Part shown: positions 1 to 7,807 of the stretch, piece by piece
Layout: each line of letters opens with the position of its first letter
Numbering within the stretch: the stretch's first letter is position 1
NCBI RefSeq assembly: GCF_000196795.1
Contig: NC_014259.1
Span: 1,612,001 to 1,676,000 of the forward strand
Length of the DNA stretch: 64,000 bases
Source: Acinetobacter oleivorans DR1
GTDB lineage: Bacteria; Pseudomonadota; Gammaproteobacteria; Pseudomonadales; Moraxellaceae
Direction: 5' to 3'
Notes under the pieces: generated by a model
The model's database searches: none
The model's input: only the letters and a program-made list of their open reading frames with translations
What the model was told of the DNA's origin: nothing
Position numbers and translations under genes: made by a program

Positions 1-10
1 CCGTCCAAAG

Positions 11-271
11 TCATTGAGGCTTTTTCATTTGTGTTAGTTCAGCGTTTACAGAGATTTGCGAAGGTTTATATCTGTACTTAAAACCGTTTTTATTAATGCG
101 CTCTTCATCAATAAAGTTTTTCGCATTAATGTTTGTGATTTCCAAGTCCTTCCAATTCGGAAAGTCTTTACTTGTACATTGAACAAGACGACCACAAGCC
201 ATAGCTCGTAACGCCTCCGCAACGCTAATCAAGCCTTGTTCATCTGTAACGTTGTTCTTGTAGATATCCAT
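11..271 (-). CDS. small phage protein, function unknown
   Basis: An 86-residue soluble protein with no family I recognise. I place the start at the ATG at 271 because an AAGAGG ribosome-binding site lies about 9 bases upstream; a TTG at 331 in the same frame would add 20 residues but overlaps a terminator-like hairpin. It is the last visible leftward gene of the CI side of the prophage, separated from the YfdQ-like gene by that hairpin, so it may have its own promoter or depend on read-through. Confidence 0.6.
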   Translation of the reverse strand: MDIYKNNVTDEQGLISVAEALRAMACGRLVQCTSKDFPNWKDLEITNINAKNFIDEERINKNGFKYRYKPSQISVNAELTQMKKPQ

Positions 272-310
272 GAGAGTTAACCTCTTGGCGTTTGCGTAGT
301 ATTGGTTGAA

Positions 311-348
311 AAAAGCCCCGATAGCCGTCAAAAGTTTTCAGGGCTTTT
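311..348 (-). terminator. terminator after the YfdQ-like operon
   Basis: AAAGCCC and GGGCTTT arms lie about 22 bases apart, and the leftward strand runs into TTTTTTC after the second arm. It sits just downstream of the gene ending at 357. There are also T residues on the + strand side, so it could work both ways. Confidence 0.55.
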
Positions 349-356
349 ATTATTTT

Positions 357-1160
357 TTAAGATTTAAATGAACCAATTCGCACTGGGTTTTCAGGAAGTA
401 AAGCAATTACTTCTTCTTTGAAATCTTCAATAATTTCACTACGTAATAACTCTTCTTTGACAATTTGAATGGCAAACTGCGGTGTACTGCCAGTGCTATT
501 CACAATTAAACGTAATTTGATTTCTCGTTCTTCAAGTCCTAAGTAAGCTGAATCTTGGATTGTGAAATAAGCAGGTAATATGCCTTTTTTAGCTGTCGCT
601 GCAATTTGGGCCATTTCAGATTGAACCTGACGTGTGTTTTCTACTTCAGCGTTACTAGTAGTTGACGCGTCAATTTGCATATTTCGTACTGCAACAACGG
701 CATCTTTAATATCAATGACATTATTATTTTCATCAAATGCATTAAGTACTTGAGCCCAATCTTCAATGAAAACAGCAAAGTTGCGTTGATCTAATTTATT
801 GTCTTTAAGTTGATTCAACTTTTTCCATACAACAGTTGATTCTAAACATAAAGAAGCTAAGTAGTCACAATGGCCTTGGGTTTGTCCTTCACCATGGAAG
901 TTAAGAACTGCAATAGCTTTTACGTCATTTTGATTAACAAAAATTGGTGTATTTTTTCCACCTTCTGCTATAACAAAATCTTTAAAGTCAATAAATGTAG
1001 GTGTTAAGAATTCACCATGAGGACGGAAACGTGCATCCATAAATTTTTCTGCAGCAATAACACTGTAGTCTTGATGCAAAGCAACAAGTTGGCCGCGTTC
1101 AAGTTGAATTACTGGTTTTGCTAAACCTAGTACTTTTTCAATTTCGATTTTTTCAGACAT
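357..1160 (-). CDS. YfdQ-like protein (DUF2303 family)
   Basis: A 267-residue protein whose length and composition match the DUF2303/YfdQ family of tailed-phage early genes, recognised from the overall sequence (an HGEG segment, an EDW segment, a long central helix). The family's biochemical role is not established. The ATG start is at 1160. It is the second gene of a leftward operon with 1199-1531, downstream of the operator-rich control region near 1567-1619, so it is probably repressed by CI in the lysogen. No signal peptide or membrane segment is visible. Confidence 0.75.
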   Translation of the reverse strand: MSEKIEIEKVLGLAKPVIQLERGQLVALHQDYSVIAAEKFMDARFRPHGEFLTPTFIDFKDFVIAEGGKNTPIFVNQNDVKAIAVLNFHGEGQTQGHCDYLASLCLESTVVWKKLNQLKDNKLDQRNFAVFIEDWAQVLNAFDENNNVIDIKDAVVAVRNMQIDASTTSNAEVENTRQVQSEMAQIAATAKKGILPAYFTIQDSAYLGLEEREIKLRLIVNSTGSTPQFAIQIVKEELLRSEIIEDFKEEVIALLPENPVRIGSFKS

Positions 1161-1198
1161 GAAGGTCTTTCCTTTGGTTGTAATTAAAAGGGGGAGAA

Positions 1199-1531
1199 TT
1201 AAGCTTTTTCTTCAAAAAGCTGCTGAGTGTGTTTTGAAAAAAGTGAAACATCGCCATGCGTATTTACATACATCGGTGTTTTATCGCCGTGTTCTTCAAC
1301 GCTCTTACCCTTTGGCATTGGAGCATTAGAAATAAGCTTGTGTTCAACCGTTACGTTGTTATGTCCAACGCCTTTGGTGAACTTTAATTTAATTGTAATT
1401 TCGCCGACTTTTTGAGTATCAACAGCAGCACTTGCAACTTTACTAACCGCATAACCGAGCTGTTTAGCAAAAGCACCACCATCGATGTCATTGATAAATT
1501 CTTCGCATTCTGTAGAGCGTAATTGACTCAT
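1199..1531 (-). CDS. phage protein paired with YfdQ-like gene
   Basis: A 110-residue protein of unknown function. It is the first gene of the leftward operon, with its ATG at 1531 just downstream of a strong candidate promoter overlapped by palindromic operators. Small proteins of this kind often precede DUF2303 genes in prophages; that is a contextual resemblance and not a domain call. The C-terminal half is basic and polar with no motif I can name. Confidence 0.6.
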   Translation of the reverse strand: MSQLRSTECEEFINDIDGGAFAKQLGYAVSKVASAAVDTQKVGEITIKLKFTKGVGHNNVTVEHKLISNAPMPKGKSVEEHGDKTPMYVNTHGDVSLFSKHTQQLFEEKA

Positions 1532-1565
1532 TTTTTAATTCACCGAGAGATGTGTTGGTGAAATT

Positions 1566-1594
1566 ATTATGCATAAGTGCATAACGTAATGCAA
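1566..1594 (-). promoter_or_regulatory. leftward early promoter (PL-like)
   Basis: On the leftward strand a TTGCAT -35 (plus-strand 1589-1594) and a CATAAT -10 (1566-1571) are separated by exactly 17 bases. The -10 overlaps one palindromic operator and the -35 overlaps another, so a bound repressor would block polymerase. It would drive the genes at 1531 and 1160. Confidence 0.6.
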
Positions 1595-1619
1595 TACTGC
1601 ATTATGCAATTGTGCATTA
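1567..1619. promoter_or_regulatory. three 18-bp operators, OL-like
   Basis: Three palindromes share the form TWATGCA-N4-TGCATWA: TTATGCATAAGTGCATAA at 1567-1584, TAATGCAATACTGCATTA at 1587-1604, and TTATGCAATTGTGCATTA at 1602-1619 (the last two overlap). The same 18-bp architecture recurs at 2811-2828 and 2862-2879 between cI and cro. The layout resembles lambda OL/OR. Binding by the local CI and Cro proteins is inferred. Confidence 0.7.
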
Positions 1620-1644
1620 TTTTTTTTGATTAATTTTTAGATAT

Positions 1645-1673
1645 AAAAAAGCCCGCTATTAAAGCAGGCTTAT
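1645..1673 (-). terminator. terminator after the cI operon
   Basis: AGCCCGC and GCAGGCT arms around TATTAAA form a hairpin (one mismatch), followed on the leftward strand by TTTTTTATAT. It lies after the gene ending at 1726 and would isolate the repressor operon from the next leftward promoter. Confidence 0.7.
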
Positions 1674-1725
1674 TAAGAATAGGGTAAGTTATTAATTTAA
1701 AAAGTTAATTTACTAATTTAATAGA

Positions 1726-2010
1726 TTAAATCTTTAAATTTTCCACAGTAAGTTTAAGCATTCTCGCTAGTTCCATATCAAAACCATGTAATGCTTTCTT
1801 TATAACATTGCCAGCCATATTGTGGTTTTCGAAATGATCCGTTGTAAATGCTTGAGTTACAAGTGGATGATGCTCATTAGTGAGTTCTTTAATATTTAGT
1901 AGAATGGTCGCAGCTATATCTGGTGATGACCTTACAACTTCTTCGACAAATGTAGTGAGAAAAGCTTGTCTACCTATTAGATCTGCTGTGTTTTTTTCAT
2001 TATTATTCAT
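1726..2010 (-). CDS. unknown gene co-transcribed with cI
   Basis: A 94-residue mostly helical acidic protein with no recognised domain. Its ATG (2010) is only 3 bases after the CI stop codon and a terminator follows at 1645-1673, so it should be made together with the repressor in the lysogen. That placement is typical of lysogenic-conversion or superinfection-exclusion genes, but the function here is a guess. Confidence 0.6.
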   Translation of the reverse strand: MNNNEKNTADLIGRQAFLTTFVEEVVRSSPDIAATILLNIKELTNEHHPLVTQAFTTDHFENHNMAGNVIKKALHGFDMELARMLKLTVENLKI

Positions 2011-2013
2011 AGC

Positions 2014-2778
2014 TTAGCGTCTCACTTTACGACCTTCAGATTTCCACCAGTATTGTCCAATAATTTGAACATTCTCAGCTTCTATACGAGCTGGCGAATA
2101 ATATTCATCAGGATATTTAACTTTATCTGTGTTTCGAGAAACAGCTTTAAACCCACCTCTACCTTGCTCATTCCATTCAAATAACATTTTGATTTTTAAC
2201 TCATCACCTCTTAAAAAGGCATAAATTTCACCATCAAAAATTCTTTTAGCAGAAGTATCAATCGAAATACGTTGTCCTGGTATTAGATCAGGAAACATGC
2301 TTTCCCCATCAACAATGATCACTTTTGCACAATCGGGTTTTACGTCATATCTTCTTATTTCATTTACTGGGAATAAAAATTTATGAGGGCTTTGCTGCTC
2401 TATATTCAAGTATCCACCTCCGGCACTGACTTTAATTTCACTATAGAAATCAATAGCTACATAACCATCAGGGATGGGGTCACCTTCTTCATATAAATGA
2501 ATTTCGGTATCGTAAATTATATTGTTATCAGGACCTGGGTTATGTTGGTTTTGATTTCTTTCTAAGACAGATAAATCTTTATCAAATAAGTCATTAACAG
2601 TTACGCCTGCCCATTTAGCAATAGGTTCTAATGTCGAGCGTCTAGGATCTTTAGTAATTCCATTCAAAATGCGGAATACAGTCGATTGTTTAATCTCTGG
2701 ATGCTTTTGTTCAAGATCATTGGGGTTTGTATCATTTTTATTGAGCAAATATTCAATATTCGATTTTAGGAAATTCAT
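2014..2778 (-). CDS. CI-type prophage repressor with S24 autopeptidase
   Basis: About 254 residues. The N-terminal 70 or so form an XRE-like helix-turn-helix (the QSTVFRILNG segment fits the recognition helix). The C-terminal half is a LexA/S24-type domain: a candidate Ala-Gly cleavage site in VSAGGGY, the catalytic serine in GESMFP, and a lysine in LKIKML at the expected place. It should hold the prophage silent and self-cleave when RecA is activated. I prefer the ATG at 2778; an in-frame GTG at 2796 would add six residues. It is divergent from the Cro-like gene across an operator region. Confidence 0.85.
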   Translation of the reverse strand: MNFLKSNIEYLLNKNDTNPNDLEQKHPEIKQSTVFRILNGITKDPRRSTLEPIAKWAGVTVNDLFDKDLSVLERNQNQHNPGPDNNIIYDTEIHLYEEGDPIPDGYVAIDFYSEIKVSAGGGYLNIEQQSPHKFLFPVNEIRRYDVKPDCAKVIIVDGESMFPDLIPGQRISIDTSAKRIFDGEIYAFLRGDELKIKMLFEWNEQGRGGFKAVSRNTDKVKYPDEYYSPARIEAENVQIIGQYWWKSEGRKVRR

Positions 2779-2810
2779 AGATTTCACCAGTAACACTCCG
2801 CGAACCTATT

Positions 2811-2828
2811 TTATGCGCAAACGCATAA
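2811..2828. promoter_or_regulatory. operator near the cI start
   Basis: TTATGCGCAAACGCATAA is a palindrome with two perfect 7-base arms and a 4-base spacer. It lies just upstream of cI, where it would overlap the cI promoter, and shares spacing with the three operators at 1567-1619. Confidence 0.65.
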
Positions 2829-2854
2829 TTTGGGTAAAATAACTCACTTATGCA

Positions 2855-2883
2855 TTGACGATAATGCAAATATGCATAATAAT
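2855..2883 (+). promoter_or_regulatory. rightward early promoter with operator (PR-like)
   Basis: TTGACG at 2855-2860 and AATAAT at 2878-2883 are 17 bases apart, pointing at the Cro-like gene starting at 2917. The palindrome TAATGCAAATATGCATAA (2862-2879) fills the spacer, so repressor binding would occlude the promoter. A single half-site TTATGCA lies at 2848-2854. Confidence 0.65.
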
Positions 2884-2916
2884 TTGCATTAATCGATCTA
2901 GTCGTAAGAGCTGAAC

Positions 2917-3120
2917 ATGACACTTAAAGAAAAAATTCTGTTTTTAACTAACACCCGTGGTTTTACACAACAACAAGTAAGTGAAGAGACGGGTATTGAA
3001 CAAAGTTCTGTTTCTCGCATCTTGAATGACACCCAAAAGAATATTGGTTATGTCAAAGGTGTTGCCTTGGATGCTTTCGTTAATCGTGAAAAGGCAAAAC
3101 TTGCATCAAAAATGGCTTAA
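2917..3120 (+). CDS. Cro-like helix-turn-helix protein
   Basis: A 67-residue XRE-type DNA-binding protein: FTQQQVSEETGIEQSSVSRI is a clear helix-turn-helix. It is divergent from cI, directly after the operator-covered rightward promoter, which is the Cro position in lambdoid phages. It probably represses cI and tunes early transcription. The role comes from position and fold, not from close similarity to lambda Cro. Confidence 0.75.
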   Translation: MTLKEKILFLTNTRGFTQQQVSEETGIEQSSVSRILNDTQKNIGYVKGVALDAFVNREKAKLASKMA

Positions 3121-3155
3121 GTGACTTCACTTTCAACCTTAGTAATGAGGTACCT

Positions 3156-3530
3156 ATGGCTGAAAAACTTTTAGCAAATGCTTCTGCAAAATTAACTTTA
3201 GATGAAAAAGCAAAGATGAATTGGATTGCCAAGTTAGAGGGCAAGAATTCGCTATCAAATCTCATCCGCTCTATGTGTAAGAAAAAGATTTCAGAAGTAG
3301 AAGGTGAGATAGCAGATACAAGCTCTCTCGAAGTAATTAAAAACATTTGCACAAGAAAAATCTCAGAAGCAGAAACTGAATACGAGTTTCTCAGAAATGT
3401 ATTTATTGGGTCAAAACAAAGCGGGTATACCGAAGATACCTTTGAATTAGTGCCTCTAAGGGCAGAAAAATCACGGCAATCAAATGCAAGTGATAAATCA
3501 GTCCAGCTAGATTTACTTAGCTGGAAATAA
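3156..3530 (+). CDS. early phage protein, function unknown (CII position)
   Basis: A 124-residue protein, rich in Lys and Glu, with a GAGGT ribosome-binding site before the ATG at 3156. It occupies the place where lambdoid phages carry cII, but I see no clear helix-turn-helix and do not call it CII. A perfect 8-bp inverted repeat (TCCAGCTA/TAGCTGGA, 3502-3525) lies in its last codons, immediately before another hairpin at 3535-3560. Confidence 0.6.
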   Translation: MAEKLLANASAKLTLDEKAKMNWIAKLEGKNSLSNLIRSMCKKKISEVEGEIADTSSLEVIKNICTRKISEAETEYEFLRNVFIGSKQSGYTEDTFELVPLRAEKSRQSNASDKSVQLDLLSWK

Positions 3531-3560
3531 AAAACCACTCTCTGCGCCAACAGAAAGTGG
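3527..3560 (-). terminator. hairpin with T-run on the leftward strand
   Basis: CCACTCTCTG and CAGAAAGTGG pair at nine of ten positions around a 6-base loop; on the leftward strand the stem is followed by TTTTTTATTT. No leftward gene lies to the right, so it may stop antisense transcription, or act as a pause element on the rightward strand together with the repeat at 3502-3525. Confidence 0.35.
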
Positions 3561-3596
3561 GTATGGCTTGTTCCCTCACCTTGGAGTTAAGGAAAC

Positions 3597-3887
3597 GTGT
3601 GTAATTTAACAAATCATCCCTGCATAGGCAAATGTACTGATTTTAATGAAGAACAGTGCTCCACTTGCCTAATTAAACAAGATGCCCCGCATCAAAACGT
3701 AGAACTTCAAACCGAAAAGGTTTGGCCGTTAGGAACTAATCATACCGATTCTGAGGGAGCGCCATGGAAGCGTGATGATCAGAACAACTGGTGGTTTTGG
3801 CAAGAAAACTTTGGTTGGACTAGATATGTAGGTCCAGTGAACAAAGCTTTCTTAGATTCGCGTTTTGAAGTGGTGGCAAGTCAATGA
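3597..3887 (+). CDS. small cysteine-rich phage protein
   Basis: 96 residues starting at a GTG with AAGGA upstream. The N-terminus has four cysteines spaced as C-x3-C ... C-x2-C (CIGKC and CSTC), which could bind a metal and vaguely resembles DUF1289-type cysteine patterns. The middle is tryptophan-rich (NNWWFWQENFGW). Its last four bases overlap the next start (ATGA), so the two are translationally coupled. Function unknown. Confidence 0.6.
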   Translation: MCNLTNHPCIGKCTDFNEEQCSTCLIKQDAPHQNVELQTEKVWPLGTNHTDSEGAPWKRDDQNNWWFWQENFGWTRYVGPVNKAFLDSRFEVVASQ

Positions 3888-4348
3888 TTTATGAAATCAG
3901 TAAATATCAAGAAAAATTCAGTTTTGAAGCACCAAATTTAAAAATTGCTGCTTTAGTCATTTGTTCACTATGCCATGGACAATATCCAGCAAGATCAGTA
4001 GATGGCGAGCTGTTCGTACCACAATTTATTTTTGGTGGTCATGATGAATGGTTCATTTCTAATTTCGGTACAAATTTTGTCGAAACTCTTAATGAAGTAC
4101 TTTCGCATGAGAAAGAGCAACTTTATAAAAGTTTAACTACCGTCTTAATGGGGGAGGCTGAAAGCAGGAAGGTATATCAAGAATCAAAAGAATTCTCACC
4201 TCATACACCGAAAGCAGTTTTTGAACATTCGAAAGATAGACTTAACTCTAAATACAATAATTTTTGCCAATGTGCTTGGGCTTTCGCTGAACAAGTGAGT
4301 TTATTCAAACCAGTTCAGGAAAATGTAGTTATTAAGGAGAACTTTTAA
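3884..4348 (+). CDS. phage early protein, function unknown
   Basis: 154 residues with no recognisable domain. The ATG overlaps the preceding stop (ATGA) and its own stop overlaps the next ATG (TAATG), so it belongs to the tightly packed early operon. A CSLCH segment near residue 30 could bind metal, but the other ligands are not obvious. Confidence 0.6.
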   Translation: MIYEISKYQEKFSFEAPNLKIAALVICSLCHGQYPARSVDGELFVPQFIFGGHDEWFISNFGTNFVETLNEVLSHEKEQLYKSLTTVLMGEAESRKVYQESKEFSPHTPKAVFEHSKDRLNSKYNNFCQCAWAFAEQVSLFKPVQENVVIKENF

Positions 4349-4908
4349 TGGAAAAGTTCGTCTTTAATAAAATTGGTGAATATAAGTCTGATTGGGCTTT
4401 AACTTATGTTGATCCAAATAATTCATATAGTGCTGGTGGTGGTCGACTAACAGTTGTTTTAAGTAGCTATACCGGTTCTGCGTTCTTCTCGCATGTTGGT
4501 CAACCAACTTTTAAAGAATTTATTGCCCAATGCGATGCAGCTTATTTACTTAAAAAACTCTTTCCTAATGTAGAAAAATGGGTGGATGTAGAAGAGGGTG
4601 AAGAAGTAATTGAATACATAGCTATAAATAAACTTTCTGAATTAAAAGAAGGTCGTTCAAGTGGTGAAATTGAAAAAAAAGATCTTAGAAACTTTTATGT
4701 TCATCTTAAAAATATTGAGTTCGAAAGTATTTCAAACTTATTTGACCAGATCACTTTTAGAGACCGAGCCATTATGTGTGAACTGTTTGGTGAGGATTGG
4801 CTTTGGGAAAATAGACCTACCAAATTAAATACTGTTTATACATACCTCGAAACAATGCTTGCAGATGTGATTTCAGAGTTTAAGAAATTAAATGGATTGT
4901 GTGAGTGA
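4348..4908 (+). CDS. phage early protein, function unknown
   Basis: 186 residues, acidic, soluble, no known motif. A good AAGGAGAAC ribosome-binding site lies inside the end of the previous gene. It is part of the same early operon. Confidence 0.6.
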   Translation: MEKFVFNKIGEYKSDWALTYVDPNNSYSAGGGRLTVVLSSYTGSAFFSHVGQPTFKEFIAQCDAAYLLKKLFPNVEKWVDVEEGEEVIEYIAINKLSELKEGRSSGEIEKKDLRNFYVHLKNIEFESISNLFDQITFRDRAIMCELFGEDWLWENRPTKLNTVYTYLETMLADVISEFKKLNGLCE

Positions 4909-4913
4909 ACGAT

Positions 4914-5300
4914 ATGAAAAATAAACTCATCGTTGACCGCAACCAAGCTAAAGAAATCCGTAATAAGGACATATGCCAAATAGTGGTAAATATGCGAATT
5001 AGAGACGGGGCAAATAATCAAAATCGCGCTACAAAAAAATTCCTCAATCAAGTTTTTTGGGTAGCTGAACCCCTCTGTAGCATTAAATGTGGACAGGAAA
5101 AATTCTATGGGCATTTTTCCTGTGATCCGATTCCTGAAGGATGGAGCCGTTATACGCTTGATAGATCAGGAAGCAGAGTTAATTTTGGTGAACATCGCTT
5201 TTTAGTTGAGTGCACTGAAGTAAAAGAATTTAGTTATTCTGCAGGTAAGTTATTTAGTGTTTTACTAACACTTAAAAAAGTTAATGGTGGTGCACTATGA
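4914..5300 (+). CDS. phage early protein, function unknown
   Basis: 128 residues from the ATG at 4914; a GTG at 4905 overlapping the previous stop is an alternative start giving 131 residues. No domain recognised. It ends inside the start of the cytosine methyltransferase gene (ATGA overlap), so the two are probably translated together. Confidence 0.55.
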   Translation: MKNKLIVDRNQAKEIRNKDICQIVVNMRIRDGANNQNRATKKFLNQVFWVAEPLCSIKCGQEKFYGHFSCDPIPEGWSRYTLDRSGSRVNFGEHRFLVECTEVKEFSYSAGKLFSVLLTLKKVNGGAL

Positions 5301-6775
5301 ATATGTGCCTCAACCTTAACTTATTACCCCATGAACTAATTGTAGATAATTTTGCTGGCGGTGGAGGTACTTCTACAGGCTTAGAAAAAGCTTTTGGACG
5401 TCCTGTAGATATTGCAATTAACCATGATCCAAAAGCTCTTGCAATGCATCGAGCTAATCATCCAAATACTCGCCATTTTTGTGAAAATGTCTGGGACGTT
5501 GACCCTGTTAAAGTTACAAACAATCAACCTGTAGGATTAGTTTGGCTTAGTCCTGATTGCAAGCATTTTTCAAAAGCAAAAGGTGGCAAACCTGTTGAAA
5601 AGAAAATCCGCGGCCTTGCTTGGATTGCACTCCGTTGGGCAGATTTAACCCGTCCACGAATCATCATGTTAGAGAACGTTGAAGAATTCAAAACGTGGGG
5701 GCGCATTGGCGAAGATGGAAAACCCGACCCTAAGTATAAGGGTGAAACATTCCGTTCTTTTATCCGTGCGTTACGTTATCAGGGTTATAGCGTTGAATGG
5801 CGTGTAATGAAGGCTTGTGATTATGGTTCTCCTACTATTCGTAGAAGATTTTTCATGGTTGCTCGTCGTGATAATTTGGCAATTGAATGGCCTAAACCTA
5901 CTCATGCAGATCCAAAATCTAAAGCAGTAAAAAGTGGAAAACTTCTCCCATGGCGTACAGCTGCAGAATGTGTTGATTGGACAATTGCTTGTCCAAGTAT
6001 ATTTGCGCGTAAAAAAGCTTTAGTTGAGGCTACATGCCGCCGTATTGCAAATGGGTTGGTTCGTTTTGTGATTAACAATCCTGAGCCTTTTATTGTCCCA
6101 TTAAGTGCAGCAAATGATGCAGCACCTGTTTTAACTGAATGCGCGAATTCTTCTACTCCTCGATCTATGCCTATTGATGAACCACTTCGGACAATTTGTG
6201 CCGGAGTGAAGGGTGGGCATCATGCATTGGTGACTGCATTTATCGCAAAGAATTACACCGGAGTAATAGGAAGTGATGTTCGTGATCCAATACATACAAT
6301 CACGGCAAAAGATCACAACAGCATCGTTGTAAGTAACCTGGTGACCTTAAGAAAGAATAGTACTGGTCAAGTTGTTAATGAGCCATTACCAACGATTACT
6401 GCAAGCGGAGCTCATTTTGCCCAAGTGCAGGCTTTTCTAACTGCATTTTATGGCAGTGAAACAGATGGTAATGACATTACTCAACCCCTAAGAACGATAA
6501 GTACTCGTGATCGATTTGGAATTGTCACAGTAAAAGGACAGCTTTATCAAATTGTTGATATTGGCTTCCGTATGTGGCAACCACATGAGCTTTTTGCGGC
6601 ACAAGGTTTTCCATCTAACTACATCATTGAGTATGGCATTGATGAATTTGGTAACACCGTAAAACTAACTAAAACTGAACAGTGTCGAATGGTTGGTAAC
6701 TCTGTACCGCCGCAATTCTCTGAAGCTTTAGTACGTGCAAATTTTGCACATGAACACCGTTATGAGGCAGCTTAA
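5297..6775 (+). CDS. DNA (cytosine-5) methyltransferase
   Basis: A 492-residue C5 methyltransferase, longer than the simplest family members. Motif I is DNFAGGGGTSTG near the N-terminus; the catalytic cysteine is C88 in SPDCKHFSK (a variant of the usual PPCQ motif); motif VI ENV is at 126-128; motif VIII appears as TIRRRFF; motif X as GNSVPP near the C-terminus. It probably modifies phage and host DNA to evade restriction, since no cognate endonuclease is visible. The region between motifs VIII and X should hold the target-recognition domain. Confidence 0.88.
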   Translation: MNMCLNLNLLPHELIVDNFAGGGGTSTGLEKAFGRPVDIAINHDPKALAMHRANHPNTRHFCENVWDVDPVKVTNNQPVGLVWLSPDCKHFSKAKGGKPVEKKIRGLAWIALRWADLTRPRIIMLENVEEFKTWGRIGEDGKPDPKYKGETFRSFIRALRYQGYSVEWRVMKACDYGSPTIRRRFFMVARRDNLAIEWPKPTHADPKSKAVKSGKLLPWRTAAECVDWTIACPSIFARKKALVEATCRRIANGLVRFVINNPEPFIVPLSAANDAAPVLTECANSSTPRSMPIDEPLRTICAGVKGGHHALVTAFIAKNYTGVIGSDVRDPIHTITAKDHNSIVVSNLVTLRKNSTGQVVNEPLPTITASGAHFAQVQAFLTAFYGSETDGNDITQPLRTISTRDRFGIVTVKGQLYQIVDIGFRMWQPHELFAAQGFPSNYIIEYGIDEFGNTVKLTKTEQCRMVGNSVPPQFSEALVRANFAHEHRYEAA

Positions 6776-6778
6776 GAA

Positions 6779-7807
6779 ATGGCAAGATCTAGAAACATTA
6801 AGCCCTCATTCTTTATGAATGAAGACATTATTGAATTACCTTACGAAGCACGATTGCTATTTATAGGACTTTGGACTTTAGCTGATCGTGAAGGGCGACT
6901 CGAAAATCGACCTAAGAAAATCAAAATGTCTTTATTTCCTGCAGATAATATAAACGTTGCAGAACAGTTAGAGAACATTTCTAAGTTCGGATTTATCGAG
7001 TTATATAACGCTGATGGTACTGATGTTATCCATATTGTTAACTTTGTTAAGCATCAAACTCCCCATGGTTTAGAGAAGGACAGTGAGCTACCTGACCGTA
7101 ATGGTATTTACACTGCTCATCACCGTAATCCGAAAAACAAGACCACTGTTGGAAAGCCGGTTCATGTTAATAAAGTTGATCGTGAGCATTTTTACAATAA
7201 AACAGGCCCGTTTGCATCTAATAATGCAGTGGTAGCAAGTGAAAACAGTTTTCAGGGTAACGAATCGGATCAAGTTAACAGTAATGGAAATTCACAAGAA
7301 CAGTTAGATAACAGTTCTGAAACTGTTCTTATCTCAGACCAAAACGCCCTGATTCCTGAATCCTTTAATCTGAATCCTGAATCCTTTAATCTGAATCCTG
7401 AAGATAACAACTCCGCCGTTGGCGAAGTTGAAGCGCCTACTCAAACAAAATTTAATTTTAAGTCTGCTTTGAAAAAACATGGTGTACCTGACAAGGACGC
7501 TACTGAGTTCATGCAAATCCGAAAAGCGAAGAAAGCTCAAAACACTGAAAACGCCTTTGAAGCTTTGCTAAACGAGGCCGAAAAAGCTGAAATCACTTTA
7601 CCCCAAGCGATTGAATACTGTTTGAAAAGACAAAATCCTTGGGGAGCTTTCAAAGCGTCTTGGTTCAATAGGGACCAAGCTGAAAGCGCTACTGGGCAAC
7701 AGCAGAACCATCAATCATTACCACGCAACGTGAATGATCAATGGGGAGCTCCTAAGGAATATGAGCCTGTTGCTGGTAACACAAGATTGGAGGGTGAATT
7801 GATATGA
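6779..7807 (+). CDS. phage replication protein (O-like), DNA-binding
   Basis: 342 residues. The N-terminal 110 or so (ARSRNIKPSFF, IGLWTLADREGR, KHQTPHG) match the winged-helix type phage replication-initiation proteins. A long polar linker follows, including a duplicated 7-residue unit PESFNLN encoded by 21-bp direct repeats, then a helical C-terminal region. It lies directly upstream of a DnaC-like ATPase with an ATGA overlap, the classic O-P arrangement. It probably binds the phage origin, possibly inside its own gene, and recruits the loader. Confidence 0.75.
   Translation: MARSRNIKPSFFMNEDIIELPYEARLLFIGLWTLADREGRLENRPKKIKMSLFPADNINVAEQLENISKFGFIELYNADGTDVIHIVNFVKHQTPHGLEKDSELPDRNGIYTAHHRNPKNKTTVGKPVHVNKVDREHFYNKTGPFASNNAVVASENSFQGNESDQVNSNGNSQEQLDNSSETVLISDQNALIPESFNLNPESFNLNPEDNNSAVGEVEAPTQTKFNFKSALKKHGVPDKDATEFMQIRKAKKAQNTENAFEALLNEAEKAEITLPQAIEYCLKRQNPWGAFKASWFNRDQAESATGQQQNHQSLPRNVNDQWGAPKEYEPVAGNTRLEGELI
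7351..7402. repeat. 21-bp direct repeats, possible origin iterons
   Basis: Two full 21-bp units (7351-7371 and 7372-7392, differing at one base) and a 10-base third partial unit, core GAATCCTGAATCC, are followed by an AT-rich stretch near 7440-7465. Repeats inside an O-like gene are how lambdoid origins are built. Alternatively this is simple codon duplication in a linker. Confidence 0.5.

Noticed and set aside
3080..3550. Long leftward open frame opposite the 3156-3530 gene
   Set aside because: Mirror of the real gene on the other strand; no ribosome-binding site and no plausible protein features.
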